From NCBI RefSeq assembly GCF_018283455.1, contig NZ_JAAMTH010000010.1:1-64000 (forward strand): DNA of 64,000 nucleotides. Direction: 5' to 3'. The notes under the pieces are model-generated. The model saw only the letters and a program-made list of their open reading frames with translations. It did no database searches and had not been told where the DNA came from. The position numbers were made by a program, and so were the translations under genes. The DNA comes from Planococcus sp. MSAK28401. Lineage in GTDB: Bacteria; Bacillota; Bacilli; Bacillales_A; Planococcaceae. This document shows positions 1 through 8,217 of this stretch, one piece after another. Each line of letters opens with the position of its first letter. The stretch's first letter is position 1.

Positions 1-468
1 ATGGTCAAGTCCAGATCGAGGTCTAAAGAAACCATGATCATAAGTGGAAATCGCTCAAACCTTAGATTTGTTAGCGATCTGCTCATTACGTTATTTTTTT
101 GGGGATATACGATTATCGTGATGATTTTCATTTTATCAGCTACTACTGGAATTAGTAATGGTGTAACAAGAACACTGAACACGACATTCAAAACAACAAA
201 TAGCGAAGTTCAAGCAGTCATTGGGTTTGGATTCACCATGTTTATTGTCATTTATTTACTGCTATTTACCAATCATCTCTACAATAAGAAACGGTTTGGC
301 CAATTGACTCGTCGAACTTACCCCAAAATGGTAACTGAACGTGATCTACTCTCATTGCAATTAATGAGTGTCGAAAATATTGAAAAACTCCAGAGTAACT
401 ATATGGTTTTTGAAAGAAATCCAATAATTTCATTAGAAGAGGAAAAGCAGCATGAAGAAAGCCATTAA
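1..468 (+). CDS. pgaD: PgaD/IcaD-like polysaccharide synthesis membrane protein
   Basis: This 155-residue protein has two hydrophobic segments (about residues 25-48 and 70-92) and a charged C-terminal tail. That is the layout of PgaD/IcaD, the small membrane partner of the PgaC/IcaA glycosyltransferase that polymerises and exports poly-beta-1,6-N-acetylglucosamine. The call leans on the following gene, an IcaB-like deacetylase overlapping it by 17 bases in operon style. The glycosyltransferase gene would lie to the left, outside the window. The ATG sits exactly at the window edge, so the true start may be upstream or at Met12. Sequence similarity alone is weak for this family. Confidence 0.6.
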   Translation: MVKSRSRSKETMIISGNRSNLRFVSDLLITLFFWGYTIIVMIFILSATTGISNGVTRTLNTTFKTTNSEVQAVIGFGFTMFIVIYLLLFTNHLYNKKRFGQLTRRTYPKMVTERDLLSLQLMSVENIEKLQSNYMVFERNPIISLEEEKQHEESH

Positions 469-1321
469 ACTAATCGTTGTTCTAGCTTTGATATATACAT
501 TTTTTCTGTTTAAGGATGATATTCGAGAAGAAGTATTTACAGTAGATGAGTCCGCAATGTCTTTTCCAGAAGAGCTTAAAAAAGAGAGTTGCTTGGGGTT
601 AAACTATCACCGTGTATTAGAAGATACTGTTCCCAATCGAATCAGCAGGTGGCTATTAAACTCTGATGAATTGGTTAAGTACAGTGTATTAACTACAGAG
701 TTTGAAGAACAATTGACATCATTAGCTGATGCAGGAGCTGTTTTCTTGTCAGAAGACGAATTACTGCAAGCGAAGGAATCAGGAAACTTCCCGTCAAAAT
801 GTGTGTGGGTTTCTTTTGACGACATTGATTACTCGGTTTACCAAAATGCCTTTCCAATTTTGAAAAAAGCAGAGGTTCCATTTACCATGTTTGTTATCGC
901 AGGACGTGTGGGAGATGAAGATTTCAGTAACTTAAAAATGGCTACATGGGATCAAATAAGAGAAATGGAAAGCAGTGGACTTGCCAGCGTTGGATCTCAC
1001 ACATATAAAATGCATCGATTTGAAAACGAAACCCCCATATTTCTGGTCCCAGAAAATAGAGGGGAATTTAAAAGCGATTTGAAAAAAAGTATTGAAGTTA
1101 TTGAAAAAGAGCTTGAAATAACCGTGCGCAGCTTTGCTTATCCATACGGGAATACTGATGACTTTACGGCTCAGGCACTACGGGATCAAGGGCTAGAAGC
1201 AGGATATATATTAGCACCGCAAACAATAGTGCCGACAGATGATAATTTTTACATCAATCGTGTACTTGTTAACGATGCCACACATCGCAAAGTCATCCTT
1301 CCTTTCATTGAAAGTCAGTAA
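452..1321 (+). CDS. icaB: IcaB/PgaB-like poly-N-acetylglucosamine deacetylase
   Basis: This 289-residue exported protein has an N-terminal hydrophobic signal or anchor (residues 5-20) and a polysaccharide deacetylase domain of the NodB fold. Visible family motifs are NYHRV near residue 51, SFDDID at 121-126 (catalytic and metal-binding Asp residues), GSHTYKMH at 181-188 (metal-binding His residues) and FAYPYGN at 228-234. IcaB removes acetyl groups from poly-beta-1,6-GlcNAc outside the cell, which makes the polymer cationic and able to stay on the cell surface. The start overlaps the end of the PgaD-like gene, and the ATG follows AGAGGAAAAG. It is the last gene of the operon, with a strong hairpin after it. 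Confidence 0.85.
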   Translation: MKKAIKLIVVLALIYTFFLFKDDIREEVFTVDESAMSFPEELKKESCLGLNYHRVLEDTVPNRISRWLLNSDELVKYSVLTTEFEEQLTSLADAGAVFLSEDELLQAKESGNFPSKCVWVSFDDIDYSVYQNAFPILKKAEVPFTMFVIAGRVGDEDFSNLKMATWDQIREMESSGLASVGSHTYKMHRFENETPIFLVPENRGEFKSDLKKSIEVIEKELEITVRSFAYPYGNTDDFTAQALRDQGLEAGYILAPQTIVPTDDNFYINRVLVNDATHRKVILPFIESQ

Positions 1322-1339
1322 GATTCAGAAAAGATCATC

Positions 1340-1399
1340 AGAGGGTAGTGCATTTAAAAGTTAAGTTTAAATACTAACTTTGAAGGTGCACTACCCTCT
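1340..1399 (+). terminator. Hairpin after the ica-like operon
   Basis: A perfect 13-bp stem, AGAGGGTAGTGCA pairing with TGCACTACCCTCT, encloses a loop of about 34 bases just after the icaB stop codon. The following sequence is T-rich but has no clean T run. It is probably a terminator. Confidence 0.5.
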
Positions 1400-1532
1400 T
1401 GGCGTTCTTGTTCTTTTTCACCCTTGTACTACACAAGAAAACATCCTGATCAAAGAAAATCTGGCCATTAGACTCGAAATTTTTTACTTGGTTTGACTTG
1501 AATTGATCCTTTCTACTATTAAATTCATGGTG

Positions 1533-1560
1533 ACTTCCGATAAGGGGTCATATGTTAACT
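1533..1560 (+). other. dif-like XerC/XerD site 1
   Basis: ACTTCCGATAA, a 6-base centre GGGGTC, then ATATGTTAACT. The 11+6+11 layout and both arms resemble the Bacillus dif consensus (arms ACTTCCTAGAA and TTATGTAAACT). It lies between the ica-like operon and the sigma factor cluster. Four further sites with the same arms and orientation follow at 6593, 11752, 16321 and 18663. A role as a Xer recombination site is inferred. Confidence 0.6.
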
Positions 1561-1669
1561 AATATGTGACGCATTTATCAGCTCTTTTATATGAGCTGTT
1601 ATCAATAAAATATAGTGAAACTCAGTTCTTGCTTATCTTTAACAAGAACGTAAGTAGCGATATTCACAT

Positions 1670-2266
1670 CTATAATACATTGGCTGTTTTCTTCGAGTTT
1701 GTATTAAACAAATGACCTAAATTCCCTGTGAGCAAATCTCTCAGTTCTTTATGACTTTCTTCATTCAGTGAATCTGTTTGCTTTGGAAGAACCACAGCAT
1801 CCGTATCCGTGTGATACAGGAAAAATCGGTGCTCGTCTTCTCCTACCTTCTGAAATGCACTCCAGTTCAATTGAGTCTTTCCTTCAAGTTGGCTGTTGTG
1901 AACATGCAGCTCGATGCCTTCAGGAGTCAGTTTTGTGAGGCACTCCTTTGGCCACCCGTTGTTTTTTAATCGATTAAAAGCTATCTTAAATCGCCAAACC
2001 TGTATTTTAAAGTATAAGTCTCGGACGAATGGCAGGAGAATCAAAGCCAAAAGGATGCCTCCTCCTATAGAGACTGGAACAATTAAATCAGGAGAGACAT
2101 TTCCCGGCAAGATATTCAGCAAGAAGGAGCTAAAAGCAAAATAGGAAAACAACATTAAGACAACAAAAGCTAGTTTGCCTCTATTAATATGGTACTCATT
2201 AGTACGAAAATAATTTTTCTGGAGCGCGAATAAATCATCGACTGTTAACTGATAGTTTAAAATCAA
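1670..2266 (-). CDS. YcxB-like membrane protein, first copy
   Basis: This protein of about 198 residues has two adjacent membrane segments and a C-terminal soluble domain ending in the pattern W..FQKV...D..FFLY......LPK, typical of the YcxB-like family, whose function is unknown. TTG at 2266 is preferred over an upstream start. GAGGTG lies 5 bases before it, and the N-terminus (LNYQLTVDDL) then lines up with the paralogue at 5287, which begins IQYQLTYDDV. It is the third gene after a sigma/anti-sigma pair on the minus strand, mirroring the plus-strand set. Role in the regulon is unknown. Confidence 0.75.
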   Translation of the reverse strand: MILNYQLTVDDLFALQKNYFRTNEYHINRGKLAFVVLMLFSYFAFSSFLLNILPGNVSPDLIVPVSIGGGILLALILLPFVRDLYFKIQVWRFKIAFNRLKNNGWPKECLTKLTPEGIELHVHNSQLEGKTQLNWSAFQKVGEDEHRFFLYHTDTDAVVLPKQTDSLNEESHKELRDLLTGNLGHLFNTNSKKTANVL

Positions 2267-2368
2267 AAGATGCACCTCATTATAGTTTTTAAAAGTAAAT
2301 GTTCCAATTGTCTGTACCTGGAATACCAACATATTTCTACGACATATCTCTACACATTTTTTCTTCTA

Positions 2369-3169
2369 TTACTTGTCTTCCTCTGTGATTAAGGAAGTCA
2401 TTTTTTGTAGCCTGGTATACCCCTCTTCTATTAATTCCTGCCTTGCATCCATATCTTCTGTTTTTTGAGCTGACGCAAGAACTTCGATCGTTTCTGAAGT
2501 CCACTTCTTCAACGGTTCAAACTCCGTCGCTTCTTTTACTTGTTCGAGCCTAGAAATGGGCTGCTGAAATTGATTGGGATCGTTTGTTATGGTCATACTT
2601 TCCAAGTCAGGAATCCCCGAAGCGTCATTTAACCACCCCATAATGACGCCTATTTTCTGTCCTTCAGATGGTTCATTTACTTCTCCGTTATTCCACACTC
2701 GAGAAACCATCGCCTTTGTGTCTCGGTCAAATGTATATCCATTCTCGTAACTAATCCCATTTATTGCATCACTTTTAGGTAATCGACCTTCCTGGGGAAG
2801 TTCATAGTCCTCAAAGTACGTTTTAATCTCTCTATATGGCGACTCTAGAGTTTCTTCTTCCTTTTGACTATCATCACCTGCAGCTACTTCTGGATTACTG
2901 GCTTCGGGTAACGGTTGCTCCACTGTACTTTCTGTCGTATGCGGAACCTTATCTTCAATTTGTGCTTTTAATAGATAGCCTCCAATTAACAAAAGGATGG
3001 CTAGAAAAGCGACGCTTAGACTCCGAGGAATCCACTCAGCTTTCTCTTTTCGTTGAGGTGGCTCATTAATCTTTTTTAAAATATCTTGTTTTTGTTTCCC
3101 AGTGAATTGTTGATCTTTGAAGACACTTCTATCCATCGCCTCGCGATACTCAGTCAATCTATCCTTCAT
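2369..3169 (-). CDS. Membrane anti-sigma factor, first copy
   Basis: This protein of about 266 residues has a cytoplasmic N-terminus of some 50 residues, one transmembrane segment (LSVAFLAILLLIGGYLL) and a long acidic extracytoplasmic domain. It directly follows and overlaps an ECF sigma gene, the usual arrangement for a membrane anti-sigma factor that holds its sigma factor until an envelope signal is sensed. The ATG at 3169 is preceded by AGAGGTG at suitable spacing; upstream GTG and ATG codons in the same frame are less likely starts. No zinc-binding HxxxCxxC motif is visible, so it is not a ZAS-type anti-sigma factor. Confidence 0.7.
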   Translation of the reverse strand: MKDRLTEYREAMDRSVFKDQQFTGKQKQDILKKINEPPQRKEKAEWIPRSLSVAFLAILLLIGGYLLKAQIEDKVPHTTESTVEQPLPEASNPEVAAGDDSQKEEETLESPYREIKTYFEDYELPQEGRLPKSDAINGISYENGYTFDRDTKAMVSRVWNNGEVNEPSEGQKIGVIMGWLNDASGIPDLESMTITNDPNQFQQPISRLEQVKEATEFEPLKKWTSETIEVLASAQKTEDMDARQELIEEGYTRLQKMTSLITEEDK

Positions 3170-3707
3170 ATACATCACCTCTTTTGATAGTCTCTCCCAG
3201 TAGCTTCCGGCCTCTTCGCAAACGAGTTTTCAAGGTGTTCTGATTAATTTTTAACAGAGCTTCCATCTCAGGTATCGACAAATCTTCGTAGTAATGAAGA
3301 TGAATGGTTTCACGATATTTAATCGGAAGAGACAATACGGAATTTGCCAGTTCCTCATCTCCTTCTCTTTGAAGTGACGCCAGGTCTGGTGCAGGTTCCT
3401 TCGTGTGCATGTACTGGAACAACTGAGTATTCAGGACAACTCGCTTGACCCAAGAACTTTTGAGGACATCTTTACTGCGATTAATGGTGATTCTATAAAT
3501 CCATGCCTTATAGGAGTTGATTTCTTCGTATGTATCGTATTGTTGGTAACAGGTCAGAAATACATCTTGGACAACTTCCTGTGACCTTCCCCAATCCTTC
3601 AAATAACTATAGGCTAGCTTTGTTAGACGATCGCCATATTGATCCATTAGATTTTCTAACCAGGCTTCTTTTTGAATTTTTAAAGGCATATTGTTTTCGT
3701 CGGTCAA
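3159..3707 (-). CDS. ECF-type RNA polymerase sigma factor, first copy
   Basis: This 182-residue protein has sigma region 2 (YGDRLTKLAYSYLKD...EVVQDVFLTCY...YKAWIYRITINRSKD) and sigma region 4 (LPIKYRETIHLHYYEDLSIPEM...NTLKTRLRRGRKLL), the two-domain layout of extracytoplasmic function sigma factors of the SigV/SigX/YlaC kind. It starts at TTG, seven bases after a GGGGGG Shine-Dalgarno tract. It heads a minus-strand operon with a membrane anti-sigma factor and a YcxB-like protein, and faces a second, divergent sigma factor gene. Confidence 0.9.
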   Translation of the reverse strand: MTDENNMPLKIQKEAWLENLMDQYGDRLTKLAYSYLKDWGRSQEVVQDVFLTCYQQYDTYEEINSYKAWIYRITINRSKDVLKSSWVKRVVLNTQLFQYMHTKEPAPDLASLQREGDEELANSVLSLPIKYRETIHLHYYEDLSIPEMEALLKINQNTLKTRLRRGRKLLGETIKRGDVYEG

Positions 3708-3921
3708 TGTGCTGCCCCCCTTCTATCTTTACATAGTATTTTAATCCAAGGTGAAATGAGCTGTCCCTAAGACGAGTCTCACTGCTCTATGGTTTCAAAA
3801 TCGGAACTTTGTATCGCGTATCTCTATAATCTTGAAATAGCATATGTGAAATACTCCGAATACTACGGGTCAAAAGAGAAGTGACAACCGTCTAATTACT
3901 ATAGAAAGGAGTTGAGTCTTG
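3708..3921. promoter_or_regulatory. Shared divergent promoter region of two sigma operons
   Basis: 214 bases separate two divergent ECF sigma genes. Both operons must be transcribed from here, so cross-regulation is likely. A GAAATAC followed at a distance by CGTCTA resembles an ECF-type promoter, but the spacing is not convincing, so no exact promoter is claimed. Confidence 0.45.
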
Positions 3922-4476
3922 ATGCCTTGGCCGGATAACGCTGATACAAATGGCGAACCTTACGATCATGAAAAAGTAATCGCCCAATTGATGGAGGATT
4001 ATGGACTAGAATTAAAGCGAATTGCTTACCTATACATAAACGATTTAACTGAATGTGATGATATCATCCAAGAAGTCTTCATTAGCTGCTATCACCAGTT
4101 GGAAAATTTTCGATTTGAATCCAACATCAAAACTTGGCTAATTCGAATCACTATTAATAAATGCAAAGACTACCACAGGTTATGGCGGGTTAAGAAACTG
4201 ATTTATAGCCCATTCTCCTCCTCGGAGAAGAACGATGCTTCAGCTGAGGAGCATTATCTTGAAGAAGAAACCTCCTCTGAAATTCTTTCAAAAATTTCCA
4301 TGTTATCGCCTAAGTATAAAGAAGTGTTGATTCTGTACTATTACCAAGAAATGACCATGCAGGAAATCAGCGATGTATTGTCTATTGGTATTAATACTGT
4401 TAAATCTCGACTATTGAGAGGCAAACGCACGCTTCAAACGCAACTAGAAAGGATGATTGATCATGGACAAATTTGA
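3922..4476 (+). CDS. ECF-type RNA polymerase sigma factor, second copy
   Basis: This 184-residue protein has region 2 (YGLELKRIAYLYINDLTECDDIIQEVFISCY...IKTWLIRITINKCKDY) and region 4 (LSPKYKEVLILYYYQEMTMQEISDVLSIGINTVKSRLLRGKRTL) of ECF sigma factors. ATG at 3922 is chosen because AAGGAG lies 10 bases upstream; the TTG directly before it is less likely. The end overlaps the anti-sigma gene, which suggests translational coupling. It is a diverged paralogue of the minus-strand sigma gene rather than a recent copy. Confidence 0.9.
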   Translation: MPWPDNADTNGEPYDHEKVIAQLMEDYGLELKRIAYLYINDLTECDDIIQEVFISCYHQLENFRFESNIKTWLIRITINKCKDYHRLWRVKKLIYSPFSSSEKNDASAEEHYLEEETSSEILSKISMLSPKYKEVLILYYYQEMTMQEISDVLSIGINTVKSRLLRGKRTLQTQLERMIDHGQI

Positions 4477-5140
4477 TCGTGAGATACGAAGCAAAATCAA
4501 TCGAGATTTAGAAAAAGAAGTTCATTTCTCATCGGCTGAACGAATCAAAATTCAGCGACGTATTCGTGAACATAGAAACAAAAAGCTTTCCTTTAATCCT
4601 ATTTATTGGACAGTTCTCGTTTCAGCTGTTGGGCTTATGATGGTGTTTGGACTTATCTATATGGGTGATCGCTCACCTGCCCCCACTACCAATTTTCCTG
4701 CCATAGCTGCTGATGAAGAAGAGAAACAAACTACTTCTGCAGTGGTTCCTAAAAAACCCGAGAGTGCATTGCCCGAAGAGCGAGAATGGACCAAAGAGGA
4801 CGCAGCAAACCCCAAGAGTGGTATGTACCAAATGGAAGTTTCCGAGTTTGCTAATGTAGCAGAGTACTTAACTGTTACGACGGAACATTGGCATAATGGC
4901 GATGATAGCGGAGATCCAGAAATAGACCGAAAAATTTCGATTGCCTTTACTACAATCAGTTACCTCAATTATTACGAAAAGGAACTCCAGGAGTTTGAGG
5001 CAACAGCGATAGCTGACGAACTCCAGCGGAATGCGCTTGACATTAGCATGCACTATGGCGAACTAACTGATGAAGAACTACGAGTAGCCTTCCATGAATT
5101 TGAAGAACAGTTAGCTGATCTCAATGACGTGATACAATAA
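4463..5140 (+). CDS. Membrane anti-sigma factor, second copy
   Basis: This 225-residue protein has a short charged cytoplasmic N-terminus (DREIRSKINRDLEKE), one membrane segment (about residues 50-70, IYWTVLVSAVGLMMVFGLIYM) and an acidic outer domain. It overlaps the end of the sigma gene and its ATG follows AAAGGATG. This is the typical position of the cognate anti-sigma factor. The outer domain, roughly the last 90 residues, shares a pattern with the stand-alone protein at 6050-6454, including HW-N-G, LTDEE and a final FE..L.....I. The anti-sigma role is inferred from position and topology. Confidence 0.7.
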   Translation: MDKFDREIRSKINRDLEKEVHFSSAERIKIQRRIREHRNKKLSFNPIYWTVLVSAVGLMMVFGLIYMGDRSPAPTTNFPAIAADEEEKQTTSAVVPKKPESALPEEREWTKEDAANPKSGMYQMEVSEFANVAEYLTVTTEHWHNGDDSGDPEIDRKISIAFTTISYLNYYEKELQEFEATAIADELQRNALDISMHYGELTDEELRVAFHEFEEQLADLNDVIQ

Positions 5141-5286
5141 AATATGGTAAAAGAAATGAACATCCATAAAAAATGGTTTATACTCTTACGACCGATATTC
5201 TTGTGCAGAGATTGAAAAATTACTCGATCACAAAGTCGGCCATGTGCGGATCTAAAAAGAGATAAGGATACTAAAGGAGTGGAACG

Positions 5287-5859
5287 ATGCAGATTCAATA
5301 TCAATTGACATATGACGATGTGTTAACTTTTCAAGAATACGAAACACGCTATTCTACTCGTCACAAAATAAGAGGAAGGCTGTTTCACTTTTTAATCGTT
5401 TTGTTTGTCTTTCTGTTAGTTGTTTGGCTAATGATTCAACTAACGCCCGTCCTTTTTCAGTTTGAAAATCGGTCTACTTACTATATTTTGACCTTTGGTT
5501 CGGCTGCATTGATCGCTTTGATTTCAGCTCCATTTCTAAAGAAAATCTATGTACCGGTGATTCTATGGCAATATAAGCAACTCTTTAAAAAAACAAAAGA
5601 CAGAAGATGGCCAAGACCGATTGCAATCATCTTGAAATCTAAAGGACTGAATGTAAAGTCTGTTCACAATGGTATCAAAGAAGACATTGATGTTTCGTGG
5701 GAATCCGTTCAAAAAGTAAGAGATTATGGAGATTTGTACTTCCTCTATATACAAAAAAGAGAAGCCCTCATCATTCCCCAAAAAGCTGAGACGATCACCA
5801 CTGAGCAGCAGGAGAAACTGCGTGAGTTGCTAAAGCAACATTTCTCCAATATTAACTAA
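5287..5859 (+). CDS. YcxB-like membrane protein, second copy
   Basis: This 190-residue protein has two transmembrane segments (about residues 35-57 and 66-88) and a C-terminal domain with W.SVQKV.....LYFLY......IIPQKA, the YcxB-like pattern. It starts at ATG after AAAGGAGTGG. It is a paralogue of the protein at 1670-2266 and occupies the same third position behind sigma and anti-sigma genes. That makes a functional link to the sigma pathway likely, though the biochemical role is unknown. Confidence 0.75.
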   Translation: MQIQYQLTYDDVLTFQEYETRYSTRHKIRGRLFHFLIVLFVFLLVVWLMIQLTPVLFQFENRSTYYILTFGSAALIALISAPFLKKIYVPVILWQYKQLFKKTKDRRWPRPIAIILKSKGLNVKSVHNGIKEDIDVSWESVQKVRDYGDLYFLYIQKREALIIPQKAETITTEQQEKLRELLKQHFSNIN

Positions 5860-5872
5860 GTACATAATTCAT

Positions 5873-5915
5873 CAGCTACAAGCTCTCGGTATTAGGGACT
5901 CGTAGCTGTTTTTTT
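5873..5915 (+). terminator. Terminator of the second sigma operon
   Basis: CAGCTAC pairs with GTAGCTG around a loop of about 22 bases and is followed by seven T residues, just after the YcxB-like stop codon. Confidence 0.7.
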
Positions 5916-6049
5916 ATCTGTATCGTTCTTCTTTCTTTTTTACAACACTACTAATAATTTCATGAAATACAAATTCATGAAAGTAGATTATTTGGACAAG
6001 AAATGGAATATCCTGTGCTACAATAATGGGGATAAATAGGAGGTATTTA

Positions 6050-6454
6050 ATGAAGAAAATTATGGTTGGTATTTTTATTGCTATATTCTCTGCCTTAGTA
6101 CTGTTCATCACTTGGATTAATCTAGTACCGGAAGACAATGTTTCGACAGAGAAAACGACGGAGGAAGTAACTACTGAAGGAAATGCAAAAGAATATATAG
6201 CAATCGCTCAGAATCATTGGAATGGTAGTGCACTTGATGAAGAGAATATTGAAAAGGAAACTACTTTTATTGCACTCAATTCGATTGATGTTAGTGAAAT
6301 GAAGGATTTAGGAGTGTCCACAGAATTTTCTGAACTTCAAGAAGTAGCTGGCATCATTAGCGGTGATTTCGGAAGACTTACAGATGAAGAAAAGCAAATT
6401 CACTATAAAGAATTCGAAGATATACTAAATGAAATCCACAACACGATTAATTAA
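6050..6454 (+). CDS. Membrane-anchored anti-sigma-like outer domain protein
   Basis: This 134-residue protein starts at an ATG that follows GGAGG. It has one N-terminal membrane segment (KKIMVGIFIAIFSALVLFITW) and an acidic exported domain. No cytoplasmic sigma-binding part is present. Its exported domain resembles the C-terminal domain of the anti-sigma factor at 4463-5140: both have HW-N-G, a TTFIALNSI/AFTTISYL stretch, LTDEE and FE..L..I at the end. It could be a decoy, co-sensor or regulator of the neighbouring anti-sigma factor; this is inference. It lies downstream of the sigma operon but after a terminator. Confidence 0.6.
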   Translation: MKKIMVGIFIAIFSALVLFITWINLVPEDNVSTEKTTEEVTTEGNAKEYIAIAQNHWNGSALDEENIEKETTFIALNSIDVSEMKDLGVSTEFSELQEVAGIISGDFGRLTDEEKQIHYKEFEDILNEIHNTIN

Positions 6455-6537
6455 AATAAAGGCCGTTGAATATAGGAATGGATTCCTACTAGGTTAGAAA
6501 AAAACTTTTTATCTTTTTAATGGAAACTCACAAACGG

Positions 6538-6582
6538 AAAGGGATAAAAGATGTTTCTCGATTAGCATCTTCTATCCCTTTA
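6538..6582 (+). terminator. Hairpin after the anti-sigma-like gene
   Basis: AAAGGGATA..AGATG pairs with CATCTTCTATCCCTTT and is followed by TATATTTTT. It lies just before the second dif-like site. Confidence 0.6.
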
Positions 6583-6592
6583 TATTTTTGCA

Positions 6593-6621
6593 GCTTCCGA
6601 TAAATTGATGATATGTAAACT
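6593..6621 (+). other. dif-like XerC/XerD site 2
   Basis: GCTTCCGATAA, a 7-base centre ATTGATG, then ATATGTAAACT. The arms match dif-like site 1 and the Bacillus dif pattern. The spacer is one base longer than in canonical dif, within the 6-8 base range known for plasmid Xer sites such as cer. It separates the sigma module from the GNAT/CueP module. Confidence 0.6.
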
Positions 6622-6650
6622 AAATATTAGAAAAGTCTTTTCTTTCTACC

Positions 6651-6678
6651 CCATTTACACAAGATATTTTACGCTCTC
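6651..6678 (+). repeat. 28-bp repeat next to dif-like site, copy 1
   Basis: CCATTTACACAAGATATT followed by TTACGCTCTC. An identical copy lies at 11809, in both cases 57-58 bases after the start of a dif-like site. It could be an accessory protein-binding sequence for Xer recombination, or simply conserved module-end DNA. Confidence 0.6.
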
Positions 6679-6828
6679 CAAATATACTTTTTCTCTAAAA
6701 GCAATAAATAGAAAAAGCAAGAAAATTGGTTGAAACTTAACTTTTCTTGCTCTTTCTATTATGTAATTTTTAGTGTAATCAGGACACATAAACTAGATTA
6801 AGAACGGGTAAAACAACATTACTTTATT

Positions 6829-7245
6829 TCAGAGATTTTTGTACAAATAGTAATGCGTGAAACCTTTCGGAAAATCTTTCAATTCTCCAAAAACCTTAAA
6901 TCCTAATTTCTTATAAAAATCAGGCGCTTGGAAGCTGAAGGTTTCCAGTCTCATCAACCGGCATTGTTGACCGCGTGCATACGCTTCAGCCGTCTCCAGT
7001 AATTCCTGACCTTTTCCCATACCACGCAGGGAATCATCCACCCACAGGAGATCCACGAAAAAGCATTCCCAGTCTGTATGGCCGACGAGCCCTCCAAGGA
7101 TATCACCTTGTTCATCCTTCAACACAAAGCTCATTTTCTCTTCTTCGGTATACGCGACTTTCGATTTGTTGTGCCTGACCAAATTGTATCGGATAAATCC
7201 GGCTTCCTCTTCATCATATCCGACGTGCATGCGGATGTTCGTCAT
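6829..7245 (-). CDS. GNAT-family N-acetyltransferase
   Basis: This 138-residue protein has the GNAT acyl-CoA binding pattern VDDSLRGMGKGQELLETAEAYA (residues about 75-96) and the C-terminal FYKKLGFKVFGEL strand. The substrate is unknown. ATG at 7245 follows AAGGAG at good spacing; an upstream codon in frame is less likely. It lies 35 bases downstream of a CueP-like gene on the same strand and is probably cotranscribed. Confidence 0.85.
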   Translation of the reverse strand: MTNIRMHVGYDEEEAGFIRYNLVRHNKSKVAYTEEEKMSFVLKDEQGDILGGLVGHTDWECFFVDLLWVDDSLRGMGKGQELLETAEAYARGQQCRLMRLETFSFQAPDFYKKLGFKVFGELKDFPKGFTHYYLYKNL

Positions 7246-7280
7246 TATCACCACTCCTTGTTTACTCCATTAAAACATCT

Positions 7281-7787
7281 TTAGCTTAACGCTATGGTGG
7301 TCAAACACGTTGGCTCACCACTGAATGTAGAGAATTGAAGTTCTCCGATTTTATCGTCTGCTTCGATTTCAACCGTATAGGTTTGATCCCGCGGTAGCCA
7401 CAAATCGATGAATCCATTCGCTGGTGTTGTCATCAGCTTGTCTACATGGACTTCTCCTTGTTCATCCGTCACGGTGATTTTCATTTCTTTTTCCGCTAGC
7501 TCCCCTTGGCATCCCGTTAAGCTATGGATTTCGCATGGATGCGTATACGTTTCATACGGGGCAATCGAGACAAAGAACTCTTCTTCCGGCAATGGATAAA
7601 TCGTTGTTTTTCCCTCGTCTTCCACCTTCAGTTCTCGATCGTCAATCGAAGCTGCACTGACTTCATCACTTCCGCTCAAATCAGCTACCAACTCTTTTAC
7701 TTCTGTTTCATTCAACGTGGAGTCGTCTGTACATCCGGCTAAGAAGCCCAATAAAGCCACCATCAATACTATGAATGGCACTCTCAT
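7281..7787 (-). CDS. cueP: CueP-family copper-binding lipoprotein
   Basis: This 168-residue exported lipoprotein has a signal sequence with the lipobox FLAGC near residue 19. The core motifs are FFVSIAPY, THPCEIHSLTGCQGEL and NGFIDLWLPRD, followed near the end by PTCLTT. These match the CueP family, periplasmic or surface copper-binding proteins linked to copper tolerance. The conserved Cys and His residues (HPCEIH, GCQG, PTC) are present. It is followed by a GNAT gene. There is no copper ATPase or CueR-like regulator nearby, so how it is controlled here is not visible. Confidence 0.8.
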   Translation of the reverse strand: MRVPFIVLMVALLGFLAGCTDDSTLNETEVKELVADLSGSDEVSAASIDDRELKVEDEGKTTIYPLPEEEFFVSIAPYETYTHPCEIHSLTGCQGELAEKEMKITVTDEQGEVHVDKLMTTPANGFIDLWLPRDQTYTVEIEADDKIGELQFSTFSGEPTCLTTIALS

Positions 7788-7976
7788 ATAATCTCTCCTC
7801 TCTTCCCTACTATATCAAAGCCCTAGCCTGCCTGAGGGACCGAATTCGTACGACTTTATGAACCTACTTTTTCACCTATGTTTCCATAAAAAAGAAGAAG
7901 CGCAGCACCAACTTCATTTAAAGCTCCTTCTCTTGATGAGTCTTAAAATGTAAAATATACACTTCACGATTCCGTC

Positions 7977-8016
7977 TCTAAAACCTTATAGAATTGTCTT
8001 TTGAATGTATCATTTG
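7977..8016 (+). repeat. Leader repeat of palindrome row 1
   Basis: TCTAAAACCTTATAGAA, a variable stretch, then TGAATGTATCATTT. A related copy at 18713-18751 stands in the same place, about 60-100 bases before the first palindrome of row 2. Both blocks are well conserved (one difference in each at most), while the seven bases between them differ. Confidence 0.65.
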
Positions 8017-8072
8017 TTTTATTGAGTTTAATTTCGCTTCGTCTTCTGATTAAGTCAATGAAATGAAGAAAC

Positions 8073-8106
8073 TGAATGTAACTTAATTAGGATTAAGTTA
8101 CATTCA
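8073..8106 (+). repeat. Palindrome 1
   Basis: TGAATGTAACTTAAT, TAGG, then ATTAAGTTACATTCA: a perfect 15-bp inverted repeat with a 4-base loop. It is one of eight copies in the window. It is AT-rich and lacks a T tract, so it is not a typical terminator. Confidence 0.9.
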
Positions 8107-8217
8107 AAATAAAGAAGAAACTTTCACTGAATTCCTCTTTTTTGAAAAAATGAAACTTTAAAGAAAGTAGATTAGTATAGTTAGTATAACTAATTGAACA
8201 GTAAGGGAGGCGACTTC

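Larger units (their letters stand above)
7788..8217. other. Gene-free stretch at the head of palindrome row 1
   Basis: This 430-base stretch has no convincing gene. It holds the promoter side of the cueP-like gene, a hairpin-free AT-rich region, the 40-base leader repeat at 7977 and the first palindrome at 8073, followed by the ribosome binding site of the next gene. Confidence 0.6.
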
